Program-made: the position numbers and the translations under genes
The notes under the pieces: model-generated
What the model was told of the DNA's origin: nothing
What the model saw: only the letters and a program-made list of their open reading frames with translations
Database searches by the model: none
Assembly (NCBI GenBank): GCA_026413255.1
Contig: JAOCZO010000012.1
Span: 298,363-362,362, forward strand
Direction of reading: 5' to 3'
DNA from: Fereydounia khargensis
Taxonomy: Eukaryota > Basidiomycota > Ustilaginomycetes > Urocystidales > Fereydouniaceae
DNA length: 64,000 nt
Shown: in pieces, positions 30,654-41,510 of the stretch
How the letters are laid out: the number at the start of each line of letters is the position of its first letter
How positions within the stretch are numbered: the first letter of the stretch is position 1

Positions 30654-32584
30654 TTACTGACCAAGACCCTTGCGCAGACCGTCGGTGAGGGCCCAGATAC
30701 CCCAGGCACCGGGGTCTGGGGGCATGTCGCCGTCGTCCTTGCTGCCGACGTAGGTGGCACGGCCGAGACGGGGCTTGAGACCAACCGTATTCTCTGCGCC
30801 CTTGCGAGCAGCCTGGACGGCCTCAACGAGCGGCTTGCCGGCGCCGAGAGCGCGGCAGAAGGGGTCGAGGGCATCAACGAGCGTCCTGTCACCTGGGCGG
30901 GCGGGGGTGTACGTGCCGAGGTTCTCAAGCGCATCGAGTGCGGCTTGGCCCCAGATCTTGCCGTCCGCCTTGGTACCAGCAGGGTGCTTGAGGAGCGACT
31001 GCACGAGACCAGCAAAGAAGAGGGCGTAGATCGCACCGGATGTACCACCCATAGCGTACTCGAGCACCTCGCCAATAGCAATCAGTGTTCCCGCCGAGTT
31101 GTCCACAGGAATCTCGCCAGACTGGAGCGCCTTCTTGACGGCGTTACCAGCCTGCGCCAGTGTCTCACCACAGTCACCATCACCAACGATGGTGTCAAAC
31201 TTGGTGAGCTCCGGCTCGATCTCGACCGTCGCATCGCAGGCGGCAATAATGGCCTTCTTGACAAGCTCGGGGTCAGGCTGCACAGGACCGCCGCGGTTGG
31301 CCGTGTGGTCGCCAAGACCGCTAACCGAGCCACCAGCCTGCTTGACCTGCTCGAGGTGGTCCTTGGCCTCCTGCTCTTCCGCCTTGCGGTCGCGCGGCTT
31401 GCCCGTAGCCGCGCCCCAGCCAGTCTGTACACCAGCCCACGCGTAAGCGTCGGTGGGCGCGTCAAGGAGCTCAAGGAGATCCTGGCTCGTGTTCTTCTGG
31501 AAGCGCTTCTGGTTCACGAGCGAGATGCCGAAACCGGGCGCGTTGAGCGAGGTCATGTAGGGGGCGCAGTAGACGCGGCTGGGGTACAGGTTCCACTTGG
31601 ACTCGAGGATGCTGAGCGTGACATCGGTGATGGCGTTCATCTCAAGGGTGCTCATACCACCGAGGTTGTTGACAAAGACAACAGGCGCGTCGTCCTTATC
31701 GAAGGGGGTGTAGGCACGGTCCTGATCGTTGGGGTCAAGGAGGAAGTCGAGCATTTCGCCAATGAGAGCATCGGGCTCGGGCTTCTGGTCCATGTGCTTG
31801 AAACCGGGCTCGTTGTGGATACCCATGCCAAGCTCAGCGGCGTCCTCAGCGAGCGCACCACGCTCCTCAGCACCCTTGGGACGGCCGGGGACGTGGCAGT
31901 GGTCGAGCGAGGTGCCGACAGCAACCATGTTGTCCATGAGCTGCCTGCCGAGCTCGGCGATGCGCTGGACATCCAGACCCTTCTCAGCAGCAGCTCCCGC
32001 AATCTTGCAAGTAAAAATGTTGCCCGCCAGACCTCGTCGGCCAACGAGGCCTCCACGCTTCCTGCCGACGGCCACGTCGTCAGCGACAATGATGGTCTCA
32101 ACACCACCCTTCTTCTTGGGGTCGCCAGCGCGAGCGGCGCGTGCCTTCTCCGCAGCAAGACCAAAGTGGAGGCAGTCACCAGTGTAGTTGTTGACAACCA
32201 TAATCACACCAGCATCGTTGTTCACCAGATCAACACCAGTGCAAATCTGGGCAGCGGAGGGAGAGGCGAAAATGTCTCCGGATACGGCAGCAGCAAGCAT
32301 TCCCTTGCCGACAAAGCCGGCCTGTGCAGGCTCGTGACCAGCACCACCGCCCGAGATGACAGCCACTTTGCTGCCAGGGTGTTGCGGGTTGTAAACAACC
32401 TTGTGCGGAGCATAGCTAGAGGGTAAATGAGCGGGTTGCGTGGTCAGTTTCAAAACCAAATCGAGTTGCGGGCGCGAACGTTGGTGTCAACTCACTATCG
32501 GAGAGCAGGGTTAAGCGCGACAGTGCCACGAAGGTTCTTTTCGACGAGCCCAACGGGGTTGTCAAAGACGTGCTTGGTAGCCAT
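30654..32584 (-). CDS. DAK1: Dihydroxyacetone kinase (DhaK-DhaL)
   Basis: Exons 32584-32496 and 32415-30654 give 616 aa; the 80-nt intron ends at CCCTCTAG. The DhaK domain has SGGGAGHEPAQAGFVGKGML and, at about residue 230, the His of MGIHNEPGFKH that covalently binds the substrate in known enzymes. The DhaL ATP-binding domain follows a Lys/Glu/Gln-rich linker: TIVGDGDCGETLAQ (metal-binding Asp), then GGTSGAIYALFFAGL and the ending DPGAWGIWAL. It phosphorylates dihydroxyacetone (and glyceraldehyde) with ATP, feeding glycerol or formaldehyde-derived carbon into glycolysis. A large plus-strand ORF at 30945-32426 is its shadow, caused by codon bias. Confidence 0.95.
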
Positions 32585-34168
32585 CGTTGGACGATATCAA
32601 GGAGAAAGTCAGGGAGATGGATGGAGAAAGAAGACGAAGGATATGTGGAGGAAGGAGAAGAAAGAAGAAACGAAGGCGAGATCAAGATCAAGTATCGGTG
32701 TGCAAATCCGTCTCTCTGTCTGGTTGGTCTCTGTGAACGAGTGGGGACAAACAGGGGAGGACGTGTGGTATGGGGAAGGAGGATTGAGAGAGGAGGTGGG
32801 GGTCGGACTTTGTAGGTCTTGGGGGCGCCTCTTGCGGGCTGGCTCGAGCGGTGGCGAGTCGAGTCGAGTCGTTCTCTTTTTCCTGCCTGCTTTCTGCTCT
32901 GCTGCCGGGCTGGGCAGAATGGGCAGATTGCGGGGCAAAGCGAGCGAGGGGAACAGAATAGAATCAAGAGGCCGACGCATGCACAGCGCACATTCACTCA
33001 CTTGACTCACAGCCTGGAGGACCTGTCCACGCATCAACTCAAAATCCAAGTCGGATGCAGCCCAGTCCAATCAATCACCTCTGCTGTAGTGTGGCGGGAA
33101 ATCCCCCTCTGTCGGCAGGTGGCCGACACGGGCGCGGGTAGCCTTGGCTCGTTTCTTCTCGCCTCTGCCCACGCCCCGCAGGCGGCCTGTCACTGCCACT
33201 GTCCCGCATCCAGGCCAGGTCAGCCTGCGCAGGCCTGTTCCAGGCACGCACTCGCGTTCTTTTGTGCACGAACCACTTCTCACCACACTTCGCCACGCCC
33301 GAGCGCTTTCCCCCTTTCCATGTACAGAACCGTGCAATCAAGCTCAGTCACTGTGATATTCTCACTTGGAGTCACGCGGACCATTAACTTACGGCAGAGC
33401 AGGGGGAAAGATGGAGGGATTCTTCGATTAGGATCGATTCCGGCTCCGATGAACGGACCATGCTGGGCAGGCATGCACCACCCCCACCCACTGCACCCAC
33501 TGCACTCTGTCCGGTCGTCGGTGAAATTTGCATCCCGCCCGAGGTGCGCGATGGACTGGCTCGCCTTGGCAGCGGATCCATCCTAGTCACACCTCATAAA
33601 GAATCAGAAGGAATAGACATGCGAGGATTCCAAGCATCCAAATGTAACGACTGTATCGTCCTGCTGACGATAGAGAGAAAGAGTCTGGACCTCAAGCAAC
33701 GGGTGGTCTACTCGGCCTCTTTTCTCCGTGAAGCGCAGGACTCGGTGTCTTGATTGGAATTTCTTTGCGCTTGCCTGCGTTCAACTCCATCCACCGCGAG
33801 CGGGGCAGCGGCCGGTAAGTAGCGGATTGCGGGAACGGGTCCGGGCGCGTCAGTTTCATTTTTGAGACTGCCGAGCCAAGCTGTTGGCTGTCAGTGGACT
33901 CGTGCTCAAAAGGCCAGCCGTCACGTGATGAGGGGCAGGCAACGAACCTCCACTTGGCTGAGTCCTTCGATGATCATCTTGCAGACACAGTATCTCCGGC
34001 TCCAGGAGGGGCAAAACCAGAACTGGACCTCCACAAGAAAGAACAAGCTGTAACTGCATCATTCGATCCTATCATTCCCTCCTTCCTTCCTGTAGTATAT
34101 AATCTACCAGTTGCTTGATAGATTAAACTCTTACCCCCTCCCCGTAGACATTTTCGACAGGCAAAATC
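32585..34168. other. 1.6-kb divergent promoter region, DAK / aldo-keto reductase
   Basis: No credible gene; ORFs here change composition and lack starts in good context. It holds GAGTCGAGTCGAGTCG near 32855-32870, T/C-rich leaders, and a TATA box TATATAA at 34096-34102 placed about 70 bp before the aldo-keto reductase start. Confidence 0.6.
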
Positions 34169-35566
34169 ATGGCTTCCATTCCGCACTTCAAGCTCAACTC
34201 GGGCTACTCGATCCCCTCCGTCGGCATGGGCTGCTGGCAGGGGCAGCCTGGTGCCGGTGTCGACAACGAGCTGGTTGATGCCCTCGGCGTCGCCTTCAAG
34301 ACGGGCTACCGTCACTTGGATACGGCCAACATGTACCAGAACGAGAGGGAGGTTGGCGAGGCTGTTCGCAAGTCCGGCATCCCCCGCGAGGAGATCTTTG
34401 TCACCACCAAGCTCAGCCCCAAGCGCTTCCACGACGTGGTCGGAGGCTTTGAACAGAGTCTCAAGGACCTCAATGTCGACTATATCGATCTCTACCTCAT
34501 GCACTGGCCCCATGGTATCCGCGAAGATGGCAAGGTTTACGGCTTTGAGGAGAGCGACCTCGGACCCACGTACAACGAGACCTGGGCACAGTTTGAGAAG
34601 CTCCTTGAAACCCACAAGGGCAAGATCCGCTCCATTGGCGTTAGCAACTTTTCTCCTCGCAACCTCAACAAGCTCCTCAAGACTGCTAAGGTCGTCCCTG
34701 CTGTCAACCAAATCGAAGCTAGCCCCTACATCCCCGATGAGGAGCTGGTCGAGCTGTGCGCCGAGCACGGCATCCACGTCACTGCCTACACTCCTCTCGG
34801 TGCTGGCAACTCGCCTCTGCTCAAGGACCCTGATCTCACCAAGATCGCCGAGGCTCACAACGCTACGGTTGGCCAGGTTGCTCTCAGCTGGGCCGTTCAG
34901 CGCGGTACCTCGGTCGCGCCCAAGTCGACCAATCCGGAGCGAATGAAGCAGAACATTACGCTCATCAAGCTCACTGATGCCGAGATGGAGCAGATCAGCA
35001 ACATTCACCGCAAGGATCCTTCGCGTTCCACTCGACTAAATGTGGCTGCCTGTAGCAATGGCCTTGTTGCCGGCTGCACCTTGGAGCAGCTCGGCTGGGA
35101 TGTCGGCTTCACTGTTGGTGGACACCATATTGTTCCCAAGTCGCGAGACCCCGCTGCTGCCTCGGGCAAAGGTGTGCCGCCGGCGATCGACGCATTTGTC
35201 AAGCAGTTCTACGCCATCTCTGACACACCTGATGTCCATCAACAGTACACGGAGCAGTTTGTCGACGATCAGGAGCGTCTCTCGTTCCAGATTGGTCCTA
35301 TGGACGTGGCCAAGACCCGCGCTGACATTCTCGCCTGGAGGCAGCGTGGATGGCAGGGCGTGACTCGACGACACCACGTGGTCAACGGCATTTTTATCAG
35401 CCCCGAACATGAAGACGAGATTATGCTTGACGGTACTGTCGAGATGGACAAGGACGGCAACACGCTCAAATTCAACTGGGCTGGCAGGATGGTCTTTGAT
35501 CAGGACAGCCTCGAGCGTGGCCAGCCCTTGATCGAGGCGTACAAGGTATGGCTCAGCCCGAATTGA
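34169..35566 (+). CDS. Aldo-keto reductase fused to a SnoaL/NTF2-like domain
   Basis: Single exon, 465 aa. Residues 1-290 are a complete aldo-keto reductase: RHLDTANMYQNEREVG supplies Asp51 and Tyr56, VTTKLSP Lys81 and LYLMHWPHG His112, the classic catalytic tetrad; SIGVSNFSP and PKSTNPERMKQN (NADPH 2'-phosphate site) follow. Normal members stop at about 310-330 aa. Here about 60 linker residues (with GCTLEQLGWDVGFTVGG) lead to a second domain from about residue 350 (PAIDAFVKQFYAISDTPDVH, then RRHHVVNGIFI and EDEIMLDGTVEM) with the length and pattern of a SnoaL-like/NTF2-like fold. The reduction substrate is unknown. The fusion is continuous within one uninterrupted exon. Confidence 0.85.
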   Translation: MASIPHFKLNSGYSIPSVGMGCWQGQPGAGVDNELVDALGVAFKTGYRHLDTANMYQNEREVGEAVRKSGIPREEIFVTTKLSPKRFHDVVGGFEQSLKDLNVDYIDLYLMHWPHGIREDGKVYGFEESDLGPTYNETWAQFEKLLETHKGKIRSIGVSNFSPRNLNKLLKTAKVVPAVNQIEASPYIPDEELVELCAEHGIHVTAYTPLGAGNSPLLKDPDLTKIAEAHNATVGQVALSWAVQRGTSVAPKSTNPERMKQNITLIKLTDAEMEQISNIHRKDPSRSTRLNVAACSNGLVAGCTLEQLGWDVGFTVGGHHIVPKSRDPAAASGKGVPPAIDAFVKQFYAISDTPDVHQQYTEQFVDDQERLSFQIGPMDVAKTRADILAWRQRGWQGVTRRHHVVNGIFISPEHEDEIMLDGTVEMDKDGNTLKFNWAGRMVFDQDSLERGQPLIEAYKVWLSPN

Positions 35567-35643
35567 GATTTGAACAAAAAAACTGCTATATTTATCGCCG
35601 TACTGCTACATATCTACATTTCTCAATGGAATAATGAATTTGG

Positions 35644-36537
35644 TCAGTCGTGCGTGGTGCTGATTTGGATATCGCCTTTGGCGAAGGAAAGGTCCTCGAG
35701 GGTGGCTAAGGTCTTGCTGCCTTGCGAGAGCCGGAGCCTATGCGAGCGCAGCTTTGCAATTGCGTCTGACGACGAGTTGGAGTGTGCAAATCCCAGACTG
35801 AGTCGACGAGCAGCCCTTCTGACTCTTTCACGGAGTCCTGGTGCAGAGTTGAGAGATACCCAGAGAGGATGTGATGTCAGCTGCGGCGGCAGAGTGCTAC
35901 CAGCGCCGTCCTTGTCGGCAATCCGGTCAGCGCATTCTGAGTCAATGATTCGGGCAGCCTCTAATTCCAGATTGTGCTCGACGTCGGTCAAGGTCGACAG
36001 AGGCGGACGTGCTCCTTTCGCCTTGTTGCTCTTATCAAAGGAGGAGCGAGACTTGGCCCCGCGCCGCTCCAGAGCTTCATCTAGAATGACGAGTTCCACC
36101 CACTCTTCAACGTCGAGTTTGACCAATCCTCCGTCATCGTGATCGGAGACAAGCTGCTTGACGATTGGATTCAGAGTCCCGGCACTTTCAAGCTCCCACG
36201 TTGCGACAACACGCCCCGGTCGAGTGCTCCGACACCGGTCGCTGCAGAACTTGATTTCCTCCCAGTTGGCCGCCCACTTGCTTCGCGGGGTGATCACCCT
36301 CCCGCAAGTCTGGCAGGGCTTCGGCTTGAGAGACGAGAGCGGCGGCGTCGCCCCTGTACCCTTGCTGTCCTCCCCTGGCGGCGGAGATGTCTCCTTGGAC
36401 GCGGCGAGCTGCGCGCGTAGACTCTTCTTGGCCATCACAGTGCTTGATGTGCTGATGATCCGCGGCAGAACAAGTCGCCGGGATGCTGTTGCAAGTGGAA
36501 GGGTACGAGAGAGCGCTCGTGGTATGAGGAGTGTCAT
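35644..36537 (-). CDS. DUF2256/DUF3253 zinc-ribbon-like protein
   Basis: Single exon, 297 aa. A Cys-rich motif at about residues 75-110 (KPCQTCGRVITPRSKWAANW, EIKFCSDRCR) matches DUF2256. The C-terminal part (EEWVELVILDEALERRG; ERVRRAARRLSLGF; KLRSHRLRLSQGSKTL) resembles DUF3253, a winged-helix-like domain often joined to DUF2256 in fungi and bacteria. The N-terminus to the second ATG at residue 35 (MTLLIPRALSRTLPLATASR) is Arg/Ser/Leu-rich and looks like a mitochondrial presequence; initiation at MAKKSLRAQ would give a shorter form. Function unknown. It overlaps nothing and is convergent with the aldo-keto reductase (77 bp). Confidence 0.72.
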   Translation of the reverse strand: MTLLIPRALSRTLPLATASRRLVLPRIISTSSTVMAKKSLRAQLAASKETSPPPGEDSKGTGATPPLSSLKPKPCQTCGRVITPRSKWAANWEEIKFCSDRCRSTRPGRVVATWELESAGTLNPIVKQLVSDHDDGGLVKLDVEEWVELVILDEALERRGAKSRSSFDKSNKAKGARPPLSTLTDVEHNLELEAARIIDSECADRIADKDGAGSTLPPQLTSHPLWVSLNSAPGLRERVRRAARRLSLGFAHSNSSSDAIAKLRSHRLRLSQGSKTLATLEDLSFAKGDIQISTTHD

Positions 36538-37636
36538 GCGACCATAGCTATGACTGATGTTGGTGATGGGTCGTAGGTAGGAGGGATGACCTCCACATGT
36601 CGTCGAGTCGCAGGTGCACGGTAATCAGGCAGCTATTTTGCTCATGTCATCCGTCCACCATCCTCGGCTGTCGTGAGGGTCATGCCTTGGCTTCCGCAGG
36701 TGGTTCTCCAAGGCACGACTTTGCTGCTCCTCTAAGAGGCAGCACCGTTATCGAGGGCCATACAAGCCAAAGCCAGTGTTAGTACGGTACCGAACCGTAC
36801 CGAACCGTATTGATGCCCGAGTCCCGTTCCCAAGAGAGAAAGGCTGCAGGTCTGAGTGGGATTCATGCAACAGCAAAATTTCCTCCCTCTTTTTCCAGGC
36901 GCACTCCTCCTTTCGCGGCCTGCCTTGCATACGCCACTACTTGAATTGTCACTTTTCTCGGCCATTTCCGAACACGAACACACTCGAATGGCCATGGCTC
37001 TCACAAAGTTTTTTCTTTTCTTCACTGTAGCAAAGCCAAAAGGCTAGGCACCCGGATGGCTTCACTCGAACATGTCACTCACTCACTTCTCAGCCGGGTA
37101 CACTGTTCATGGCACTAACGCTGTTGTGCAAGTAACGTACGGGTAGCAATCGAATCGTAACAGAAGCCGGCCACCGCTAGCGAGCGAACAGCACGCAAGC
37201 AAGCAAACAAGCAGACAGAACAAGCCCGTCCGCCCGCGCCCGGACCCTTGGTCACGCGTCCCAGTCACAATTTGCTGCCACCGCCCAATGCACACTGCAC
37301 TGGAATGGACAGCACTCGACCGCGGCTAAAATCACGTACGGTACCTGGGCCCTGGGTCCTGGGTCCTGGCCCTGGTCCTGGCTGGCTTGAGCTCAATTTC
37401 GCCCACTGTTATCACATTCGATACACTTCACGTTCTCGTTCACTTTCTTTTTCAGTGCCTTCTTCTTCTTCATCACATCCCTTCTACACGCTTCCCTCGG
37501 CCAAACCTTGATATTGCCGCGCGTTTCAACAACGGCGTCTCGCTTTGCTTTCAGGTTATCACCCAACCTGCCCCAAACAATCAGCCAGGTTACGCTAACG
37601 GTCTCCGTTGACTAGAGACACGCACGCTCTGTCAGA
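36538..37636. other. 1.1-kb divergent promoter region, DUF2256 / MATE genes
   Basis: Contains ACGGTACCGAACCGTACCGA at 36784-36803, a repeat of a CGGTACCG palindrome plus a direct copy; a GTACGGTACC at about 37336; a CCTGGGTCC-type minisatellite at about 37342-37385; and a CT-rich leader. No gene is seen. Confidence 0.65.
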
Positions 37637-39994
37637 ATGAGTCTCACCTCCCGGTACGGATCGTCCGTATCTCGTGACTATGCTCTGCTGCAGGGCCACC
37701 CAAGCTCCTGCCAGCACTTTGGTGCTCTGGGAGCCAGGTTGGCCCGAGAGGAGCAGACTGCCGAGCAAGACTCAAATACCAGCCTTTCCCAAGATCACGA
37801 CGAGGACATTGGCTCGACCTCTCGCGACGGCTCTTCCTCGGTCACTCCGTCTGCTGACAATGCTGACAACTTGAGCAACATATCCATCCCCAACCAGCTC
37901 TCTGTGCCCAGCTCGCCTCAATTCAATCGAACTGCTCATGCGACACATCTCGGCCCTGTCAGCCCCCTCATGCATCCCAGGCGAACCAGTGTCAACGCAA
38001 TCCCTCAAGTCGCAGGCATCCCGTCAGAGTATCTCCTCGGTGGGCCGGCCATTCCGCCCACCATATCGACTTCTCATCGTGAGGCTGCTGGCAATCACTT
38101 CCCGCATGCTGATGAGTCTGACCTCCCCACCCCTGGACCTGCGTCGTATGGCAACGGACCTATTCTAGGCATGGCTCAGAAGCGCCTCTCAAACTCCCAC
38201 GAGACGTCCTCGCTGCTACCTCAAAGCACGTCTTCCGAAGAGACTAGTATCTCTGCCTATGGTGCAACGAACCAAACAAATGTGAATGCACCACATCGCA
38301 TCCACGCCACCAACGGCACTCCTGGTCGGCCCCGACGCCGATCGTCCATCAGTGCTGCCAGCATCACCAGCGGTGGTCCTGGAGTAAGCGGATGGGCTGC
38401 TGCTCAGATGATGAATGAAGTCCCTGTCCCCGGCGTGGAGCAGATCGATGCGATCGAGCACGAGCCTCAAGATCATATCGCCTGGCGCGAAGCTAGGGTG
38501 ATCACGCGGTACACAATTCCCATCTGGCTCACCCACTTGCTCGAGCTCTCCCTCTCTACGATCAGTGTCATCACTCTGGGCCATCTGGGCACGCTTGAAC
38601 TTGCAGCTGCCTCGCTTGCGACCATGACCGCCAACGTGTCTGGATTCAGCGTCGTCTCTGGCTTTATCTCGGCTCTCGATACCATCCTCCCCTCCGCATA
38701 TACCCAGCAGCCAAAGTCGGTTGGCCTCTGGACTCAACGAATGGCGATCGTTCTTGCAGGTATCATGCCACTTATCGCATTGGTATGGATCAATTCGGAA
38801 CGTCTCCTCATCCTTATGGGCCAGGATCCCGCAGTGGCCAAGCTCGCAAGTCAGTACCTCGTCGTCTTGTCCCTTGGTCTGCCTGGTTACGCCTGCTTCG
38901 AGACCTGCCGTAGGTATCTGCAGGCACAAGGCCTAATGCACGCCCCGACAATCGTGCTCCTCTTTGTCTCTCCTTTGAACGCAGTGATCAACTACCTGCT
39001 CGTCTGGGGCCCCGATTCAGTTCGCATCGGATTCGTCGGAGCACCGGTCGCATCAGCAATCTCAATGTGGCTCATGGCCATCCTCTGCTTTCTTCAATGC
39101 GTCTTGGCGCCCCGGGACGCCTGGGATGGCTTCACTACCGCCGCTTTCAAATGGGCTGGCATCAAGCCGGTCCTGAGCTTAGGCGTTGCCGGTATGCTCA
39201 GCCTCGCCGCCGAGTGGTGGGCCTGGGAGATCGTCGGTCTTGTCACAGCTGCACTCGGCACTACTGCTCTTGCTGCACAGAGCGTGCTTCTGGTAAGCTC
39301 ATCTGTTACCTACCAGCTTCCATTCGGTGCATCCGTGGCAACAGCTGTACGAGTTGGAAACCTTCTTGGTGCCAACCGCGCTCGAGAGGCCAAGATCTCG
39401 AGTAACGTCGCCCTCATCATCTCGCTGGTTATGGGAGGAATCAACTCGGGCCTCTATCTCATTTTCCGCAAGCAATGGGGATGGATGTTCTCCTCGGATG
39501 TTGAGGTGGTCCGACTCGTTGACCAGATTCTGCCTTTGCTAGCTGCTTTCCAAGTGGCCGACGGCATCTGCGGTATCGCGGGCGGTGTCCTTCGTGGAAC
39601 CGGTCGCCAGGCTCAGGGTGCGATTATCAACATGACGGCATACTACTTTGTTGGTATTCCCATCGGCCTCATCCTCACCTTTACCAAGATCAACCTGGGT
39701 CTCGAGGGCTTGTGGTGGGGATTGACGATTGCGCTGCTGTACGGCTCGGTTGGTATCTATGCCCTGATTGCCCGCACGGACTGGGACTGGGAGGTTAAAA
39801 AGGTTCAGATTCGCATGACGCTAGACGATCCCAATGCCGGTGTTGTTGTTCCAGACGTCGCCGCGCTGGCCAAGGGGGACCCCGAGGCGCAACCCATGTT
39901 GAGCAATGCTGCTACGACTTCGGGCAGGCAAAACTCGCTGACTGGGTCGGTGATCGCCGAAAGCGAAGACGAAGACGATGACGAGACTGCCTAA
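37637..39994 (+). CDS. MATE family efflux transporter
   Basis: Single exon, 785 aa. Residues 1-285 are Ser/Pro/His-rich and disordered. From RVITRYTIPIWLTHLLELSL (about residue 295) onwards twelve membrane segments are seen, with MATE patterns such as LGHLGTLELAAASLATM, SALDTILPSAY, QYLVVLSLGLPGYACFE, GTTALAAQSVLLV and GNLLGANRAREAKISS. The C-terminus is acidic (ESEDEDDDETA). It would export organic cations or metabolites in exchange for protons or sodium, at the vacuole or plasma membrane, like yeast ERC1. Substrate unknown. A long cytosolic N-tail is common in fungal members. Confidence 0.93.
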   Translation: MSLTSRYGSSVSRDYALLQGHPSSCQHFGALGARLAREEQTAEQDSNTSLSQDHDEDIGSTSRDGSSSVTPSADNADNLSNISIPNQLSVPSSPQFNRTAHATHLGPVSPLMHPRRTSVNAIPQVAGIPSEYLLGGPAIPPTISTSHREAAGNHFPHADESDLPTPGPASYGNGPILGMAQKRLSNSHETSSLLPQSTSSEETSISAYGATNQTNVNAPHRIHATNGTPGRPRRRSSISAASITSGGPGVSGWAAAQMMNEVPVPGVEQIDAIEHEPQDHIAWREARVITRYTIPIWLTHLLELSLSTISVITLGHLGTLELAAASLATMTANVSGFSVVSGFISALDTILPSAYTQQPKSVGLWTQRMAIVLAGIMPLIALVWINSERLLILMGQDPAVAKLASQYLVVLSLGLPGYACFETCRRYLQAQGLMHAPTIVLLFVSPLNAVINYLLVWGPDSVRIGFVGAPVASAISMWLMAILCFLQCVLAPRDAWDGFTTAAFKWAGIKPVLSLGVAGMLSLAAEWWAWEIVGLVTAALGTTALAAQSVLLVSSSVTYQLPFGASVATAVRVGNLLGANRAREAKISSNVALIISLVMGGINSGLYLIFRKQWGWMFSSDVEVVRLVDQILPLLAAFQVADGICGIAGGVLRGTGRQAQGAIINMTAYYFVGIPIGLILTFTKINLGLEGLWWGLTIALLYGSVGIYALIARTDWDWEVKKVQIRMTLDDPNAGVVVPDVAALAKGDPEAQPMLSNAATTSGRQNSLTGSVIAESEDEDDDETA

Positions 39995-40498
39995 GATGGC
40001 TCGCCGCATGGCATGGCATGCCACTGCTACGCTGCTCATACGCTCATTTTTTGCGCTACACAGATTGCATTGATATCATCTCTTATTACAGTAGTACACA
40101 TCAATACCTCTTTGTTTGGATTATCATGGATCACATTGCATCCACCATTATGCTGTATCGAGTACCCTCGTCCTAACTCTCTGGGAAATCGATACGTCAC
40201 AGTATGACTCAAGCGGTGGCAAAGGCTTGACTGGTGGACTGTGTGATGAGAGAACGGGGCTCTGAGGGACCACGTTGGAGGGCCGAGTGACGTGATCGAT
40301 CGCGTCAAAAGCCACACCCCAACTGGGGGCGGCCAAGTCGCAAGAGAGAGACGGCATGTGTGCTTTTTGTGTGTGTGAGAGCAACCTCCACTTGCCCCAA
40401 GCGCAGCCACGATACTGTAAATTAGGACAGCAGACCCTCCCCTCCATACGCACCTGCCCAACTGCCACCACTTTCACTCCATCGAACGCTCAATCACT
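39995..40498. other. Intergenic between MATE and DsbA-like genes
   Basis: About 500 bp with no ORF of credible composition; the start at 40499 is preceded by a CACCACTTTCACTCC-type leader. Confidence 0.6.
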
Positions 40499-41328
40499 AT
40501 GGCACTTCCTCCTTCGCTCCAAGCACTTTCCATCGGTCCTCTTGATGCCCCCAACACGCTCGAGCTGTTTCTCGACTACCTCTGCCCCTTCTCGGCCAAG
40601 CAGCTTTTGGGAGTTGAGCGAGACCTGCTCCCGCTCATTCTCGGCGAGGGATCGCAGTTTGCCAACAAGGTGCGAGTTGTGATCCGCCCATACCCGCAGC
40701 CGTGGCACTCGTCTTCTACGCTGCTGCACGAGTCGGCGCTGGCCGTGGCCAAGATTGCCATTACGGATCCGAAGGTGACTGCGGACCCGGCTCGTAATGC
40801 CTTCTGGCTCTACTCGCTCGAACTCATGAAGCGCCAGGACGCGTTTTTTGATGGTCCTGCGCGCGGAAAGAGCCCGGACCAGGTTCGTGGCGAGCTGGCT
40901 ACGCTCGCTATCGAGACGGTTGGCGAGGGTCCCCGAAAGAGGAAACAGGCACCTGTTACGCGCGAGCTTGACGGAACCCCCCTTGGTCAGTCGGTCAAGA
41001 ACTTGATCCGTGTCGAGAAGGAAGGTAACGCTGGTAGCGCCGTCGTGCCTGAACTCAAGTACTGCGTAAGTTCCACGTTGAAGCTCTCCCGTTCGAGAAT
41101 CTTGTCCCCGCTCACACTGCCCCTCGACCAACACAGGTCAAGCTCGGTCGCCAGAATGGTATCCATGTCACCCCCACCGTCCGTGAGTCACCTCCCGTCC
41201 CCACTTCCCTACCTACTTTCCGTCGCTGACATTCAAGAAAAGTCTGGAACGGACTCGTTGAGGGAAGCATCTCGTCCTCTTTCACCAAGGAGAACTGGTC
41301 CGAATTCCTCGGCAAGCAGGTTGCTTGA
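40499..41328 (+). CDS. DsbA-like thioredoxin-fold protein (3 exons)
   Basis: Exons 40499-41065, 41137-41182 and 41243-41328 give 232 aa. The N-terminal NTLELFLDYLCPFSAK with a beta strand and CPFS is the thioredoxin-fold DsbA-like family pattern; only one Cys remains where CxxC is usual, so it may not be a classic thiol oxidoreductase. The middle is helical (LHESALAVAKIAI; LYSLELMKRQDAFFD). The third exon carries the expected HVTPTVLWNGLVEGSISSSF (cis-Pro loop HVTPTV). Similar fungal proteins are annotated thioredoxin-like or DSBA-like without known function. Both introns are needed to connect HVTPTV with LWNGL. Confidence 0.8.
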
Positions 41329-41510
41329 TTTCTCACAGCCTGTAAGATTCAGCACTGCCAACGTAACTCAGGGTCACTCGCGAGTCTGCTATGGACAAGG
41401 CTGCATTCGCATCCGCGGCTGTATATGTACAAAGGAGTGTGAAGTGTGGTGTAGTGTGTGCGTACTCAGGAAGACTGGAACAAGGTGGGCTGGTAGCGAG
41501 CGAGCGACTC

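Noticed and set aside
30945-32426. 493-codon ORF on the plus strand
   Set aside because: It lies exactly opposite the dihydroxyacetone kinase gene, has a start without context and composition produced by the codon bias of the true gene.
32819-33586. 255-codon ORF in the DAK/AKR promoter region
   Set aside because: Low-complexity composition (Ser, Arg, His, Pro rich), no domain and no initiation context; interpreted as intergenic.
34009-35008. Long minus-strand ORF across the aldo-keto reductase
   Set aside because: Antisense shadow; the plus strand has the catalytic motifs and TATA box.
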